NCBI RefSeq assembly: GCF_900142765.1
Contig: NZ_FRCB01000002.1
Coordinates: 248,001 to 312,000 of the forward strand
Origin: Roseovarius litoreus
GTDB taxonomy: Bacteria > Pseudomonadota > Alphaproteobacteria > Rhodobacterales > Rhodobacteraceae
DNA: 64,000 nucleotides
Reading direction: 5' to 3'
Shown: positions 7,981-17,041 of the stretch, piece by piece
How the letters are laid out: every line of letters begins with the position of its first letter
Numbering within the stretch: position 1 is the first letter of the stretch
The notes under the pieces: model-generated
Told to the model about the DNA's origin: nothing
Databases searched by the model: none
The model's input: only the letters and a program-made list of their open reading frames with translations
Translations under genes and position numbers: made by a program

Positions 7981-9164
7981 TACGAAGCCTCCTTGAATTT
8001 GGCGTCTTTCCAGGCTCCTACCACCTTGTCGGCGGCATCGGCCAGCGTTTCGGCGGGGATCACGGCGAGGCCGCTTTCGGCGAGGATCTTGCGGCCTTCC
8101 TCGACATTGGTGCCCGACAGGCGCACGACCACGGGCATGTGCAGATCGAGCTCGCGCATGGCGCGCACCACGCCTTCGGCGATCCAGTCGCAGCGGTTGA
8201 TGCCCGCGAAGATGTTCACGAGGATCGCCTCGACATTGGGGTCGTTGAGCACGGCCTTGAAGGACATCAGCACCCGGTCGGGGCTGGCGCCGCCGCCCAC
8301 GTCGAGGAAATTGGCAGGCTCGCCGCCGGCCATCTTGATCATGTCGAGCGTCGCCATCGCGAGGCCCGCGCCGTTGACGATGCAGCCGATCTCGCCATCA
8401 AGCCCGATATAGGACAGGCCACGATCCTCGGCGAAGGTTTCGCGGGTGTCTTCCTGGCTCTTGTCCCGCAGTTCCGAGATTTCCGGGCGGCGGAACAGCG
8501 CGTTGTCGTCGAAGCTGATCTTGGCGTCGAGTGCCACGATCTCGCCCGAGCGGGTGACGACCATCGGGTTGATCTCGACCATGTTGGCGTCCATCTCGCT
8601 CATCAGGGCGTAGCATCCGAGGATGGTCTTGACGGCCTGGGCAATCATCGACGGCTCGAGCCCCAGCGAAAACGCGATTTCGCGCGCCTGGAACGCCTGC
8701 ATGCCGACGGCGGGATCGACGACGGAGCGGATGATCGAGTCGGGTTCATTGGCCGAGATTTCCTCGATTTCCATGCCGCCCTGGGCCGAGGCCACGACGA
8801 CCACGCGCTCGAGCTTGCGGTCCATCACGAGGCCGAGATAGATTTCCTGAGCGATATTGGTGGCTTCCTCGACATAGAGCCGGCTGACCAGTTTGCCCTG
8901 AGGGCCGGTCTGGTGGGTGACGAGCTTGCGGCCCAGCATCCAATGCGCGGCATCCGAGATTTCCTCTTCGGTGGAGCAGATGCGCACGCCGCCTGCCTTG
9001 CCACGCGCGCCGGAATGGATCTGGGCCTTGACGACCCAGCGTTCGCCCGACAATTCACTGGCGCGGTAGACCGCCTGTTCGGGGCTGTAGGCGATGCCGC
9101 CGCGCGGCACCTGCACGCCGAACCGCTTGAGCAGCTCCTTGGCCTGGTATTCGTGGATATCCAT
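7980..9164 (-). CDS. mtkA: Malate-CoA ligase, succinyl-CoA-synthetase-beta-like subunit
   Basis: This is the ATP-grasp subunit of malate thiokinase, 394 residues. It opens with the family signature [17 protein letters not shown]. It continues with the ATP-grasp segment [24 protein letters not shown], and [15 protein letters not shown]...[14 protein letters not shown], ending with the [18 protein letters not shown] and [13 protein letters not shown] strands. The ATG at 9164 is preferred because it matches the family N-terminus and follows GGGAGG. A longer open frame continues upstream through mcl but is only a shadow. The mtkA-mtkB pair is translationally coupled. An mtkAB pair directly beside mcl is a known serine-cycle arrangement. 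Confidence 0.9.
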   Translation of the reverse strand: MDIHEYQAKELLKRFGVQVPRGGIAYSPEQAVYRASELSGERWVVKAQIHSGARGKAGGVRICSTEEEISDAAHWMLGRKLVTHQTGPQGKLVSRLYVEEATNIAQEIYLGLVMDRKLERVVVVASAQGGMEIEEISANEPDSIIRSVVDPAVGMQAFQAREIAFSLGLEPSMIAQAVKTILGCYALMSEMDANMVEINPMVVTRSGEIVALDAKISFDDNALFRRPEISELRDKSQEDTRETFAEDRGLSYIGLDGEIGCIVNGAGLAMATLDMIKMAGGEPANFLDVGGGASPDRVLMSFKAVLNDPNVEAILVNIFAGINRCDWIAEGVVRAMRELDLHMPVVVRLSGTNVEEGRKILAESGLAVIPAETLADAADKVVGAWKDAKFKEAS

Positions 9165-9184
9165 GATCGGTCCTCCCTTGCCGG

Positions 9185-10129
9185 TTAACCGTGCTGCGCC
9201 GCGATGGCGTCGGCCACGGTGATCACGTTGTTGGCCATGCGTTCGCTGGCCGCGTCTATCATCTTGCCGTCGAGGCTGGCGGCGCCCTTGCCCTGAGCCT
9301 CGGCCTTCTTGAGTTCCTCGAGAATGCGGCGGGCGCGGGTCACTTCGGCTTCGGGGGGCGAGAACACATCGTTGGCCAGCGCGATCTGGCTGGGATGGAT
9401 CGCCCATTTGCCTTCGATGCCGAGGGCAGCAGCGCGCTTGGCCGACAGGATATAGCCGTCGGGATCGGAGAAATCGCCGAACGGCCCGTCGATCGCCCGA
9501 AGCCCATAGGCGCGGCAGGCGACGGTCATGCGCGACAGGGCGAAATGCCACTGGTCGCCGGGATAGTCGGGGTTCAGCCCGCCGATCACCACGGTGCGGG
9601 CGCGGTTGGAGGCGGCATAATCGGCCACGCCGAAATGCAGCGCCTCGAGCCGGCCGGGGGCGGCGGCGATGGCTTCGACATTGGCCATGCCGAGAGCGGT
9701 TTCGATCAGCGCCTCGAGGCCGATGCGATGGGGCAGGGCGCAGGCCTCTTCGATCTGGGAGATCATCGTTTCGACCGTGTAGAGATCGGCGGGCACGCCG
9801 ACCTTGGGCACGAGGATCGTATCGACATGGGATCCTGCCTGTTCCAGGACTTCGACCACATCGCGATACATGTAATGCGTGTCCAGACCGTTGATCCGGA
9901 TCGAGATGGTCTTGCCCTTGGCCTTCCAGTCGATGTCGTTGAGCGCCTGGATGATGTTGGCGCGGGCCTTGATCTTGTCGGGGGGCGCCACGGCGTCTTC
10001 GAGATCGAAGAAGATGTAATCGGCGGCGCTGTCGGCGGCCTTGTCGATCATCGAGGGGTTGGAGCCGGGCACGGCCAGTTCCGAGCGCTGGAGGCGTTGT
10101 TTCTTCAGGGGGTGCAGAGTGTAGCTCAT
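9185..10129 (-). CDS. mcl: Malyl-CoA lyase (CitE-like, HpcH/HpaI family)
   Basis: This enzyme cleaves malyl-CoA to acetyl-CoA and glyoxylate in the serine cycle, and may also act on related beta-hydroxyacyl-CoA thioesters. The 314 residues match the Mcl1 type. Landmarks are [11 protein letters not shown] near the N-terminus, [18 protein letters not shown], the metal ligands Glu143 (ALIETALG) and Asp170 (GVADYAAS), [12 protein letters not shown], and KWAIHPSQI. It lies 20 bp upstream of mtkA on the same strand, so the two enzymes that make and split malyl-CoA are co-expressed. Some Rhodobacteraceae also use Mcl1 in the ethylmalonyl-CoA pathway. Its place in this operon favours a serine-cycle role here. 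Confidence 0.92.
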   Translation of the reverse strand: MSYTLHPLKKQRLQRSELAVPGSNPSMIDKAADSAADYIFFDLEDAVAPPDKIKARANIIQALNDIDWKAKGKTISIRINGLDTHYMYRDVVEVLEQAGSHVDTILVPKVGVPADLYTVETMISQIEEACALPHRIGLEALIETALGMANVEAIAAAPGRLEALHFGVADYAASNRARTVVIGGLNPDYPGDQWHFALSRMTVACRAYGLRAIDGPFGDFSDPDGYILSAKRAAALGIEGKWAIHPSQIALANDVFSPPEAEVTRARRILEELKKAEAQGKGAASLDGKMIDAASERMANNVITVADAIAAQHG

Positions 10130-10393
10130 GGTGGTCTTCCTTCCGGGCAGGCGCGGTCGGGGTGACGGCGCTGCTTGGGTTCAGCCTCGCCCGGATCGGG
10201 GGGCGAGGACACTTTCGCATGGGTGGCAATGTGGTGCGGGGGATGGGGGCCGGGCCTGATCGGGTAGGGCGGCCCTACCCGGTGCGGGGGCGGCGGGATG
10301 CCGTGGTGAACCGGGCAGGCCGTGGCGGGGGTGGATCACCTTTGGGTTGCGGAGGGGTATGGGGCAGGTCATGGGGAGGGTCATGGGGAGGGC

Positions 10394-11368
10394 TCAGGCG
10401 GTGACAAGATCGGGCGGGGTATCGCCGCGCAGGACCGCCACGAGATTGTCGATGGCCTTGTGGCCCATGGCCGAGCGGGTGGCGTCGGTGGCGCTGCCCA
10501 GATGCGGGGCGAGCACACAATTTTCATGGGCGAGAAAGCGCGGATCGAGGGCGGGTTCGTTCTGGAACACATCGAGACCCGCGCCGCCCAGATGGCCGCT
10601 GTCGAGCGCGGCGAAGAGCGCGTCTTCGTCGACCACGTCGCCGCGCGCGGTATTCACCAGAAGGGCGCCGGGTTTCATCGCCGCGAACACGCCCGCGTCG
10701 ATCAGGTGGCGCGTCTCGGCGCCGCCGGGGCAATGCAGCGACAGGATGTCGGACCGGGCCGCGACCTCGTGCAAGGTGTCGGGCTGGATCGCGTGATAGG
10801 CGCGCAAAGTGTCCTGATCGACGGGCGAGCGGTTGTAGACGACGATCTTCATGCCGAAGCCGTGATGGGCGCGGCGGGCCATGGCCTGACCGATGCGGCC
10901 GAAGCCGACGATGCCCAGGGTGGCGCCCGCCACCTTGCGCCCGATCATATGGGTGGGGCGCCAGCCGGACCATTGACCGGCCCGCAGTTCGCGTTCGCCC
11001 TCGCCGATGCGGCGGGCTGCGGCCAGCAGAAGCCCCATGGCCAGATCGGCGGTGCAATCGGTCAGCACGCCGGGGGTGTTGGTGACCGCGATGCCGGCGG
11101 CGCGGGCGGCGGCGATGTCGATGTGATTGTAGCCCACGCCATAGTTGGCCAGCAGTTTCACCCGGCCTGCGGCGGCGGGGTAGAAGGCCGCGGGGATGGT
11201 ATCCGAGACGGTGGGCAGGATCGCGTCATAGATGGTGGCCGCCGCCATGAACTCGTCGGCGGTCATCGGCGTGTCGGGGTGACGCAATGTCGTCTCGGCC
11301 AGTTGGCCGAGACGGGTTTCGGTGTCCGCGGGCCAGGCGCGGGTGACGAGAACCTTTGGTCTGGTCAT
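10394..11368 (-). CDS. D-2-hydroxyacid dehydrogenase, probable hydroxypyruvate/glyoxylate reductase
   Basis: This is a NAD(P)H-dependent reductase of 324 residues. In this operon it would convert hydroxypyruvate to glycerate, the step after serine-glyoxylate aminotransferase. The Rossmann nucleotide-binding motif is GFGRIGQ. The D-hydroxyacid dehydrogenase signatures are ANYGVGYNHIDI, the catalytic Arg in VNTARGDVVDEDAL, the Glu in AGLDVFQNEP, and the His in LAPHLGSAT. Its start is only 4 bp after the sgaA stop, so the two genes are co-translated. A 264-bp gap with no visible gene separates it from mcl. Cofactor preference (NADH or NADPH) cannot be judged safely from the sequence. Confidence 0.88.
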   Translation of the reverse strand: MTRPKVLVTRAWPADTETRLGQLAETTLRHPDTPMTADEFMAAATIYDAILPTVSDTIPAAFYPAAAGRVKLLANYGVGYNHIDIAAARAAGIAVTNTPGVLTDCTADLAMGLLLAAARRIGEGERELRAGQWSGWRPTHMIGRKVAGATLGIVGFGRIGQAMARRAHHGFGMKIVVYNRSPVDQDTLRAYHAIQPDTLHEVAARSDILSLHCPGGAETRHLIDAGVFAAMKPGALLVNTARGDVVDEDALFAALDSGHLGGAGLDVFQNEPALDPRFLAHENCVLAPHLGSATDATRSAMGHKAIDNLVAVLRGDTPPDLVTA

Positions 11369-11372
11369 GCGC

Positions 11373-12578
11373 TCAGGCGGCCTTGGAGGTGGTGTGCTGC
11401 ATCATGTCCGGGGTGGTGACGCGGAAATGCTCCTGAGCGGCGGCCACGCCCGAGCCGGGCACGATCTGGGCGCCGGCGTCGCGCAGGGACATTTCGGCGG
11501 CCGAGATCGCCGAGCAGAGCATCACCGGATTGAGCGAGCCCAGATGCCCGATGCGGAAGGCGCGGCCCGCCAGCTTGTTGAGACCCGAGCCGAGCGAGGT
11601 CTGGTATTTGTAATAGGCGGTCGAGATCACGTCGCGCGCGTCGATGCCGGGCGGCGCATAGATCGCGGAGACGGTATCGGAGTGCCATTCGGGGCCACGC
11701 GCGACCAGCTCGCAGCCGTCCCAGGCGGCGACGGCGGCGCGCACGCCCTGGGCCAGGCGCTTGTGGCGCGCCCAGACGGTTTCCATGCCCGCCTCGAGCA
11801 GAAGATCCAGAGAACAGCGCAGACCGCGCAGAAGCTGGGTTGCGGGGGTATAGGGGAAATAGCCGGTGTCGTTGAGCTTTATCATGTCCTCGAAGCTGAA
11901 ATAGCAGCGCGGCATGGTGGCCTTTGCATGGGCGGCCAGAGCCTTGTCGGAGACGCCGAGGATGCCGAGGCCCGCGGGCAGCATGAAGCCTTTCTGAGAG
12001 CCGGAGACGGCGAGATCGACGCCCCAGGCTTCCATTTCGAATTCGATCGAGGCGATGGAGCTGACGCCGTCGACGAAGAGCATCGCGGGGTGGCCCGCGT
12101 CATCGAGGGCGCGGCGGATGGCGGCGATATCCGAGGTCACGCCGGTCGCGGTTTCGTTCTGGGTGGCGAAGACGGCCTTGATCTGGTGGGATTTGTCGGC
12201 GCGCAGCTTGGCGGCATAGTCTTCGACCGGGACGCCCTTGCCCCATTCCACGTCACAGACATCGACATCGAGGCCCAGCCGTTCGGCCATGTCGACCCAG
12301 AGAAGCGAGAACTGCCCGAAACGCGACATCAGAACCTTGTCGCCGGTGTTGAGCGTGTTGGAAATGGCCGATTCCCAGGCGCCGGTGCCCGAGGCGGGGA
12401 ACACGAAGACGCGGCCGTTCTGCAGGCGGTAGACTTTCTTGAGGTCGCTCAGAAGGCCGCTCACGAAATCGCCGAAATCGGGCGCGCGCATGTCTTCCAT
12501 GGGGATGTTCATCGACTGGCGGACGGGCTCGGGCACATTGGTCGGCCCGGGAATGAAAAGGTGCTGATAGCCGTTCAT
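11373..12578 (-). CDS. sgaA: Serine-glyoxylate aminotransferase (class V)
   Basis: This PLP enzyme transfers the amino group of serine to glyoxylate, yielding hydroxypyruvate and glycine, and links the two arms of the serine cycle. It has 401 residues, typical of bacterial SgaA. It starts with the signature IPGPTNVPEPVRQSMN, has FPASGTGAWESAISN, Asp170 in the cofactor strand LFVDGVSSIASIEFEM, and the Schiff-base Lys196 in SGSQKGFMLPAG. It is the first gene of the minus-strand operon that runs to mtkB. The 264-bp upstream region is shared with the divergent LuxR-type regulator and contains the palindrome at 12728-12756. Confidence 0.93.
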   Translation of the reverse strand: MNGYQHLFIPGPTNVPEPVRQSMNIPMEDMRAPDFGDFVSGLLSDLKKVYRLQNGRVFVFPASGTGAWESAISNTLNTGDKVLMSRFGQFSLLWVDMAERLGLDVDVCDVEWGKGVPVEDYAAKLRADKSHQIKAVFATQNETATGVTSDIAAIRRALDDAGHPAMLFVDGVSSIASIEFEMEAWGVDLAVSGSQKGFMLPAGLGILGVSDKALAAHAKATMPRCYFSFEDMIKLNDTGYFPYTPATQLLRGLRCSLDLLLEAGMETVWARHKRLAQGVRAAVAAWDGCELVARGPEWHSDTVSAIYAPPGIDARDVISTAYYKYQTSLGSGLNKLAGRAFRIGHLGSLNPVMLCSAISAAEMSLRDAGAQIVPGSGVAAAQEHFRVTTPDMMQHTTSKAA

Positions 12579-12727
12579 GGGGTCTCTCCGAATGATGATT
12601 GACCTATGTATCGGCGCAGGATCCCTGCCGCGATATGCCCGAAGGAATGGTCAAGCGGACCGAAGGCGGAGCCGCGCCACCGAACGGGTAGGGGGCGGCC
12701 ACCCGATTGGGTGACGCAAGGGAAGGA

Positions 12728-12756
12728 TTCGGCAGGGTATGCCTTGGTATGCCGAA
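12728..12756. promoter_or_regulatory. Palindrome with direct repeats between sgaA and luxR-type gene
   Basis: TTCGGCA and TGCCGAA arms flank a 15-bp spacer. Inside it the octamer GGTATGCC occurs twice, 10 bp apart (12736 and 12746). Repeats spaced by one helical turn in a divergent promoter region are typical of regulator-binding sites. The likely binder is the adjacent LuxR-type protein, which is inference. Confidence 0.45.
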
Positions 12757-12842
12757 TTTCTGTTTAAAATCATCGGTTTCTGACGGTGAAATGTCGCAAT
12801 TCAATGCATGGGATTTTGTCCGAGCTGGTGTAAGATCGTCAG

Positions 12843-13517
12843 ATGGAGGAGACACAACCCATCGCGGAGGCGCCCTTGGAGGGGGTGGCCGACGCCCCTG
12901 ACGCGCAAGCTGCGCCCAACGTCATCGTGGCCGACCGGCAGGTGATCGTCTGTCAGGGTATCGGCTCGCTCGTGGCGCAGATCCCCGAGGTCAGCCTCGG
13001 GGCGTTCGCGACCGACAAGGCCAGTCTGAAGAAGCTTCTTGCGGCGGCGCAGGGCAAGACCATCCTGATCCTCGGCGTGCGGCTGGCGGATGGCGATCTG
13101 ACGCAGGTGCTGGAGCAGGTGCGCAAGGATTACCCCGATGTGATGGTCGTGGTGGTGGCCGACGAGACCGAGTTCGCCTTCATTCGCACCGCGATCAAGC
13201 AGGGCGCCAATTCGGTCTGCATGATGAGCCAGATCCTGACCAGCCTGCCGAAGATCCTCGGCAAGCTGGTGGAGGGGCATTCGATCGTGCCGTCGGATAT
13301 CCTCAAGCGGCTGACCTCGGACAATACGGACACGCTGTCGCGGCGCGAGCATGAGATTCTGGCGCTGCTGGTGGACGGGCTGACCAATTTCCAGATCTCC
13401 GCCCGGCTGGGGCTGAGCGAGAATACGGTCAAGTATTACCTCAAGGCGATCTATCAGAAGCTGGACGTGAATTCGCGCGGCGCTGCCATCGCGAAATACG
13501 TGGCGGGCAATTACTGA
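12843..13517 (+). CDS. LuxR-family regulator with degenerate receiver domain
   Basis: This is a 224-residue DNA-binding protein. The C-terminus (about 155-205) is a clear LuxR/FixJ helix-turn-helix: [28 protein letters not shown], then [15 protein letters not shown]. The N-terminal half keeps a receiver-like fold ([27 protein letters not shown]), but the phospho-acceptor aspartate is replaced by Gly78, so it should not be phosphorylated in the usual way. The first 25 residues are an Ala/Pro-rich extension. The gene is divergent from sgaA and may regulate the serine-cycle operon and itself through the palindrome between them. No kinase is adjacent. It could alternatively be an unrelated orphan regulator. 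Confidence 0.85.
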   Translation: MEETQPIAEAPLEGVADAPDAQAAPNVIVADRQVIVCQGIGSLVAQIPEVSLGAFATDKASLKKLLAAAQGKTILILGVRLADGDLTQVLEQVRKDYPDVMVVVVADETEFAFIRTAIKQGANSVCMMSQILTSLPKILGKLVEGHSIVPSDILKRLTSDNTDTLSRREHEILALLVDGLTNFQISARLGLSENTVKYYLKAIYQKLDVNSRGAAIAKYVAGNY

Positions 13518-13638
13518 CAAGATGCCATGCGATGCGGGCTTGGCCCGGTGCGGAACGAGAAGATCGCCGTCTGTACCGTCCCCTTTTGGGGGCAGGTGTA
13601 TCTTTTGACGCAGCATAAACTTCGGGCGCCGCCTTGAC

Positions 13639-13666
13639 TTGACGCCAATCTGACAAAATCTATAAG
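13639..13666 (+). promoter_or_regulatory. Sigma-70-like promoter upstream of the mrp operon
   Basis: TTGACG at 13639-13644 and TATAAG at 13661-13666 are separated by 16 bp, close to the sigma-70 consensus. They lie about 130 bp before mrpA in an otherwise gene-free 280-bp stretch. A second TTGACT overlaps on the left. Confidence 0.55.
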
Positions 13667-13797
13667 AAACGCTGGCGTATGGGTCGTTTCGATGGCCCAG
13701 AACGACCGGACCAACAGGGGCAGGTATGAGACATGGCCGAGATCATGTGGCGACCTTGCTTTCAGAACGCGCGACGAACGTTTAGAACGGGGCAGAC

Positions 13798-16665
13798 ATG
13801 AGCAACGGCGGCAGTCTTTTACCTATCATTGCGCTTTTGCCCTTTCTGGGGGCGCTTGTTCCGGGTCTGATGATCCGTGCGGGGCGCACGGCCTGCGCCA
13901 GTTTCACCGCCGTGCCGACCATCGCGGCGATCGTCATGCTGGGCACGATGACGCCCGCGGTGTTGCGCGGCGAGGTGCTGACCGCCGAGATCGCGTGGCT
14001 GCCGCAACTGGGCCTGACGGCGAGTTTCTTTCTGGACGGTCTGGGCCTGCTGTTTGCGATGATGATCCTTGGCGTGGGCTTGCTGATCACGCTTTACGCG
14101 CGCTTTTACCTCGCCAGCGAAGACCCGATGGGGCAGTTCTATACGTATCTCTTGCTGTTCCAGGGCGCGATGCTGGGCATCGTTCTGTCCGATAACATCC
14201 TGCTTTTGCTGATCTTCTGGGAGTTGACGAGCCTCTCGTCCTTCCTGCTGATCGGCTATTGGAAGCATCTGCCCGAAGGCCGGCAAGGCGCGCGGATGGC
14301 GCTTGCGGTGACCGGCGCGGGCGGCTTGGCGATGATCGGGGGGATGCTGATCCTCGGCACTATCGCGGGCAGCTATAACCTGACGGATATTTTGCAGCAG
14401 GGCGATGCGATCCGGGCGTCGGAATGGTATCTGCCGGCGCTGATCCTGATTCTGCTGGGGGCGTTCACCAAATCGGCGCAGTTCCCGTTCCATTTCTGGT
14501 TGCCGCATGCGATGGCCGCGCCGACGCCGGTCTCGGCCTATCTGCATTCGGCCACGATGGTGAAGGCGGGCGTGTTCCTGATGGCGCGCATGTGGCCGGT
14601 GCTGTCGGGGACCGATGCGTGGTTCTATATCGTGAGCACCACGGGGCTGATCACAATGGTGCTTGGCGCGCTGATCGCCCTGTTCAAGGATGATCTGAAG
14701 GCGCTTCTGGCGTTTTCAACGGTCAGTCATCTGGGCCTTTTGACCATGCTTCTGGGGTTCGGAACGAAATTCGCCGCGGTGGTTGCGGTGTTTCACATCA
14801 TCAATCACCTGACCTTCAAGGCGGCGTTGTTCATGACTGCCGGGATCGTCGATCACGAGACGCATACCCGCGATATCAAGCGGCTTGGCGGGTTGCGGCA
14901 TCTGATGCCGATCACCGCGCTGATCGGCACGGCGGCGGCGCTGTCGATGGCGGGTATTCCGTTCTTCAATGGCTTCCTGTCGAAGGAAATGATGCTGGAC
15001 GCGGCCTCGGACACGGCATGGGCCGGGAGCGAATGGGCGGTGCCCGCGCTGGCCACGCTTGGGGCGCTCTTGTCGGTGGCCTATTCGTTCCGCTTCATCG
15101 TGCATGTCTTTTTCGGGCCGAAGCGCGACGATTACCCCGCAAAGCCGCATGATCCGCCCTTTGGCATGTGGGCCGCGCCCGCGCTGCTGGTGGTGATGGT
15201 GGTCCTGATCGGTATCTATCCCAAGCTGGTGGGGCCGGTTGTGGCGATGGCGGGTGCCGCGGTGACGGGGGGCGAGTTGCCGTATTATTCGCTCAAGATC
15301 TGGCATGGCGTGAACATGGCGCTGGTGATGTCGGTGATCGCGGTCGTGGGCGGCCTGATCCTTCTGGCGCTGCACCGTCCGCTGGACCGGGCATGGCTGG
15401 CTGCGCCGCGCCCCGAGGCCAAGGCGATCTTCGATGCGCTGGTGGACAGTCTGGTGGCGGTGACGCGCCGGGTGACCGAGGGTCTGCATAACGGGTCGAT
15501 GAGCCGGTATCTGGCGATTTTCGTGGCGGCGACGCTGGCGCTTGGCTATGCGGCCTTCACGGGGGGGCGGATGAGCCCGCCCACGCGCGAGCTGTTGCCC
15601 ATTCCGCCTGTGGCGGCTGCGGGGTGGCTCTTGCTGATCGTGGCGACGGCGCTGGTGGTCATCAACCATCGCAACCGGTTCCGGGCGCTGGTGCTGATCG
15701 GGGTGATCGGTCTGATGGTGGCGAGCGGGTTCGTGTATCTTTCCGCGCCAGATCTGGCGCTGACGCAGATCTCGGTCGAGACGGTGACGATCATGCTGCT
15801 GCTTCTGGCGCTGTATTTCCTGCCCAAGACCACGCCCAAGGAAAGCACGGCGCGGCACCGTCTGCGCGACGGGGTGATCGCGGTGGCGGCGGGCGGCGGG
15901 GTCGCGGCGTTGGCGATGACGTTCCTGATGCGCGATTTCTCGTCGATCTCGACCTTCCATCTGGACAATTCCTATACCGGCGGTGGCGGCACCAATGTGG
16001 TCAACGTGATCCTCGTGGATTTCCGGGGCTATGACACGTATGGCGAGATCATCGTGCTGGGGATCGCGGGCCTGACGATCTATGCGCTGATGGAGGCGCT
16101 GCTGAACGGGCCTGCGGGGCGCAAGCTGAAGGCCGCACCCGTGCCGCCGGACCGCTCGCGGGACCGGCACCCGCTGATGATGGTGGTGGCGACCCGCGCC
16201 ATGCTGCCGATCGTGGTGATGGTGGGCGTCTATATCTTCCTGCGTGGCCATAACCAGCCGGGCGGCGGCTTCGTGGCGGGGCTGGTGATCTCGATCGCGC
16301 TTTTGATGCAGTACATGGCGTCGGGCTTTGCCTGGACACAAGGCCGGCAGCGGATGGAGTATCATTCGATGATCGGCTGGGGCGCGTTGATCGCGGGTCT
16401 GACGGGTGTGGGCGCATGGCTGGGCGGCGCGCCCTTCCTGACCAGCATCTATGGCTATATCCAGCTGCCGCTGATCGAGAAGTTCGGGCTGGGATCGGCC
16501 TTTGCCTTCGATCTGGGCGTGTTCCTGACGGTGCTCGGGTCGGTGATGCTGATGCTCTACAGCCTGTCGCGCATCGCGCGCCATGCGGGCGAGACGGTGA
16601 ATGTCGAGCCCATGGATTACGATCCGTCCTTGCGGGTCCAGGACAAAAAGCCGGAGGCGGAATAA
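13798..16665 (+). CDS. mrpA: Mrp/Mnh Na+/H+ antiporter subunit A (fused A-B type)
   Basis: This is the large inner-membrane subunit of the multisubunit Mrp cation/proton antiporter, involved in sodium and pH homeostasis. It has 955 residues. The N-terminal two thirds are related to the proton-pumping complex I subunit NuoL, with the conserved helices FWELTSLSSFLLIGYW, FHFWLPHAMAAPTPVSAYLHSATMVKAG, and a FNGFLSKE loop. The C-terminal part (about 780-930: MVVATRAMLPIVVMVGVYIF, then GHNQPGGGFVAG) is an MnhB domain, so subunits A and B are fused. No separate mrpB follows. MrpC begins 2 bp after its stop. Consistent with a marine organism. Confidence 0.93.
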   Translation: MSNGGSLLPIIALLPFLGALVPGLMIRAGRTACASFTAVPTIAAIVMLGTMTPAVLRGEVLTAEIAWLPQLGLTASFFLDGLGLLFAMMILGVGLLITLYARFYLASEDPMGQFYTYLLLFQGAMLGIVLSDNILLLLIFWELTSLSSFLLIGYWKHLPEGRQGARMALAVTGAGGLAMIGGMLILGTIAGSYNLTDILQQGDAIRASEWYLPALILILLGAFTKSAQFPFHFWLPHAMAAPTPVSAYLHSATMVKAGVFLMARMWPVLSGTDAWFYIVSTTGLITMVLGALIALFKDDLKALLAFSTVSHLGLLTMLLGFGTKFAAVVAVFHIINHLTFKAALFMTAGIVDHETHTRDIKRLGGLRHLMPITALIGTAAALSMAGIPFFNGFLSKEMMLDAASDTAWAGSEWAVPALATLGALLSVAYSFRFIVHVFFGPKRDDYPAKPHDPPFGMWAAPALLVVMVVLIGIYPKLVGPVVAMAGAAVTGGELPYYSLKIWHGVNMALVMSVIAVVGGLILLALHRPLDRAWLAAPRPEAKAIFDALVDSLVAVTRRVTEGLHNGSMSRYLAIFVAATLALGYAAFTGGRMSPPTRELLPIPPVAAAGWLLLIVATALVVINHRNRFRALVLIGVIGLMVASGFVYLSAPDLALTQISVETVTIMLLLLALYFLPKTTPKESTARHRLRDGVIAVAAGGGVAALAMTFLMRDFSSISTFHLDNSYTGGGGTNVVNVILVDFRGYDTYGEIIVLGIAGLTIYALMEALLNGPAGRKLKAAPVPPDRSRDRHPLMMVVATRAMLPIVVMVGVYIFLRGHNQPGGGFVAGLVISIALLMQYMASGFAWTQGRQRMEYHSMIGWGALIAGLTGVGAWLGGAPFLTSIYGYIQLPLIEKFGLGSAFAFDLGVFLTVLGSVMLMLYSLSRIARHAGETVNVEPMDYDPSLRVQDKKPEAE

Positions 16666-16666
16666 G

Positions 16667-17041
16667 ATGGAACTTGTCGTGGCGAGTTCGGTGGGCGTGC
16701 TGACGGCGGGCGGGGTCTATCTGATCCTGCGGCTGCGCGCCTTTCCGGTGATCCTTGGGCTGGCGCTGCTGTCTTATGCGGTGAACGTGTTCCTGTTCGC
16801 GACGGGGCGGCTTGCGATCAACGCGCCACCCGTCCTGCAGCTTTATGGCGAGGCGAGCTATACCGATCCGCTGCCGCAGGCTCTGGTGCTGACGGCGATC
16901 GTGATCTCGTTCGGGATGACCGCCGTTCTGGTGATGGTGGCGCTTGGCGCGTATCTCGAGGCCGATGACGACCGGATCGACCTTGAGCCCGACGAAGAGG
17001 CGCAGGCGGAGACGACAGCGAAGAAGGAAACCGGAGCATGA
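16667..17041 (+). CDS. mrpC: Mrp antiporter subunit C
   Basis: This small membrane subunit resembles NuoK. It has 124 residues with three hydrophobic helices, the first at the N-terminus (VVASSVGVLTAGGVYLILRL), then FPVILGLALLSYAVNVFLFATG, and a third ending in FGMTAVLVMVALGAYLEA. An acidic tail (EADDDRIDLEPDEEAQAE) follows. The short ORF starts at the ATG 2 bp after the mrpA stop and ends in an ATGA overlap with mrpD, indicating coupled translation in the antiporter operon. Confidence 0.92.
   Translation: MELVVASSVGVLTAGGVYLILRLRAFPVILGLALLSYAVNVFLFATGRLAINAPPVLQLYGEASYTDPLPQALVLTAIVISFGMTAVLVMVALGAYLEADDDRIDLEPDEEAQAETTAKKETGA

Noticed and set aside
9165..10229. N-terminal extension of mtkA to a 749-residue protein
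   Set aside because: The extension lies over mcl in another frame; the family N-terminus begins at 9164.
14716..16584. 622-residue minus-strand frame opposite mrpA
   Set aside because: His/Arg/Gln-rich antisense shadow of a membrane protein gene.
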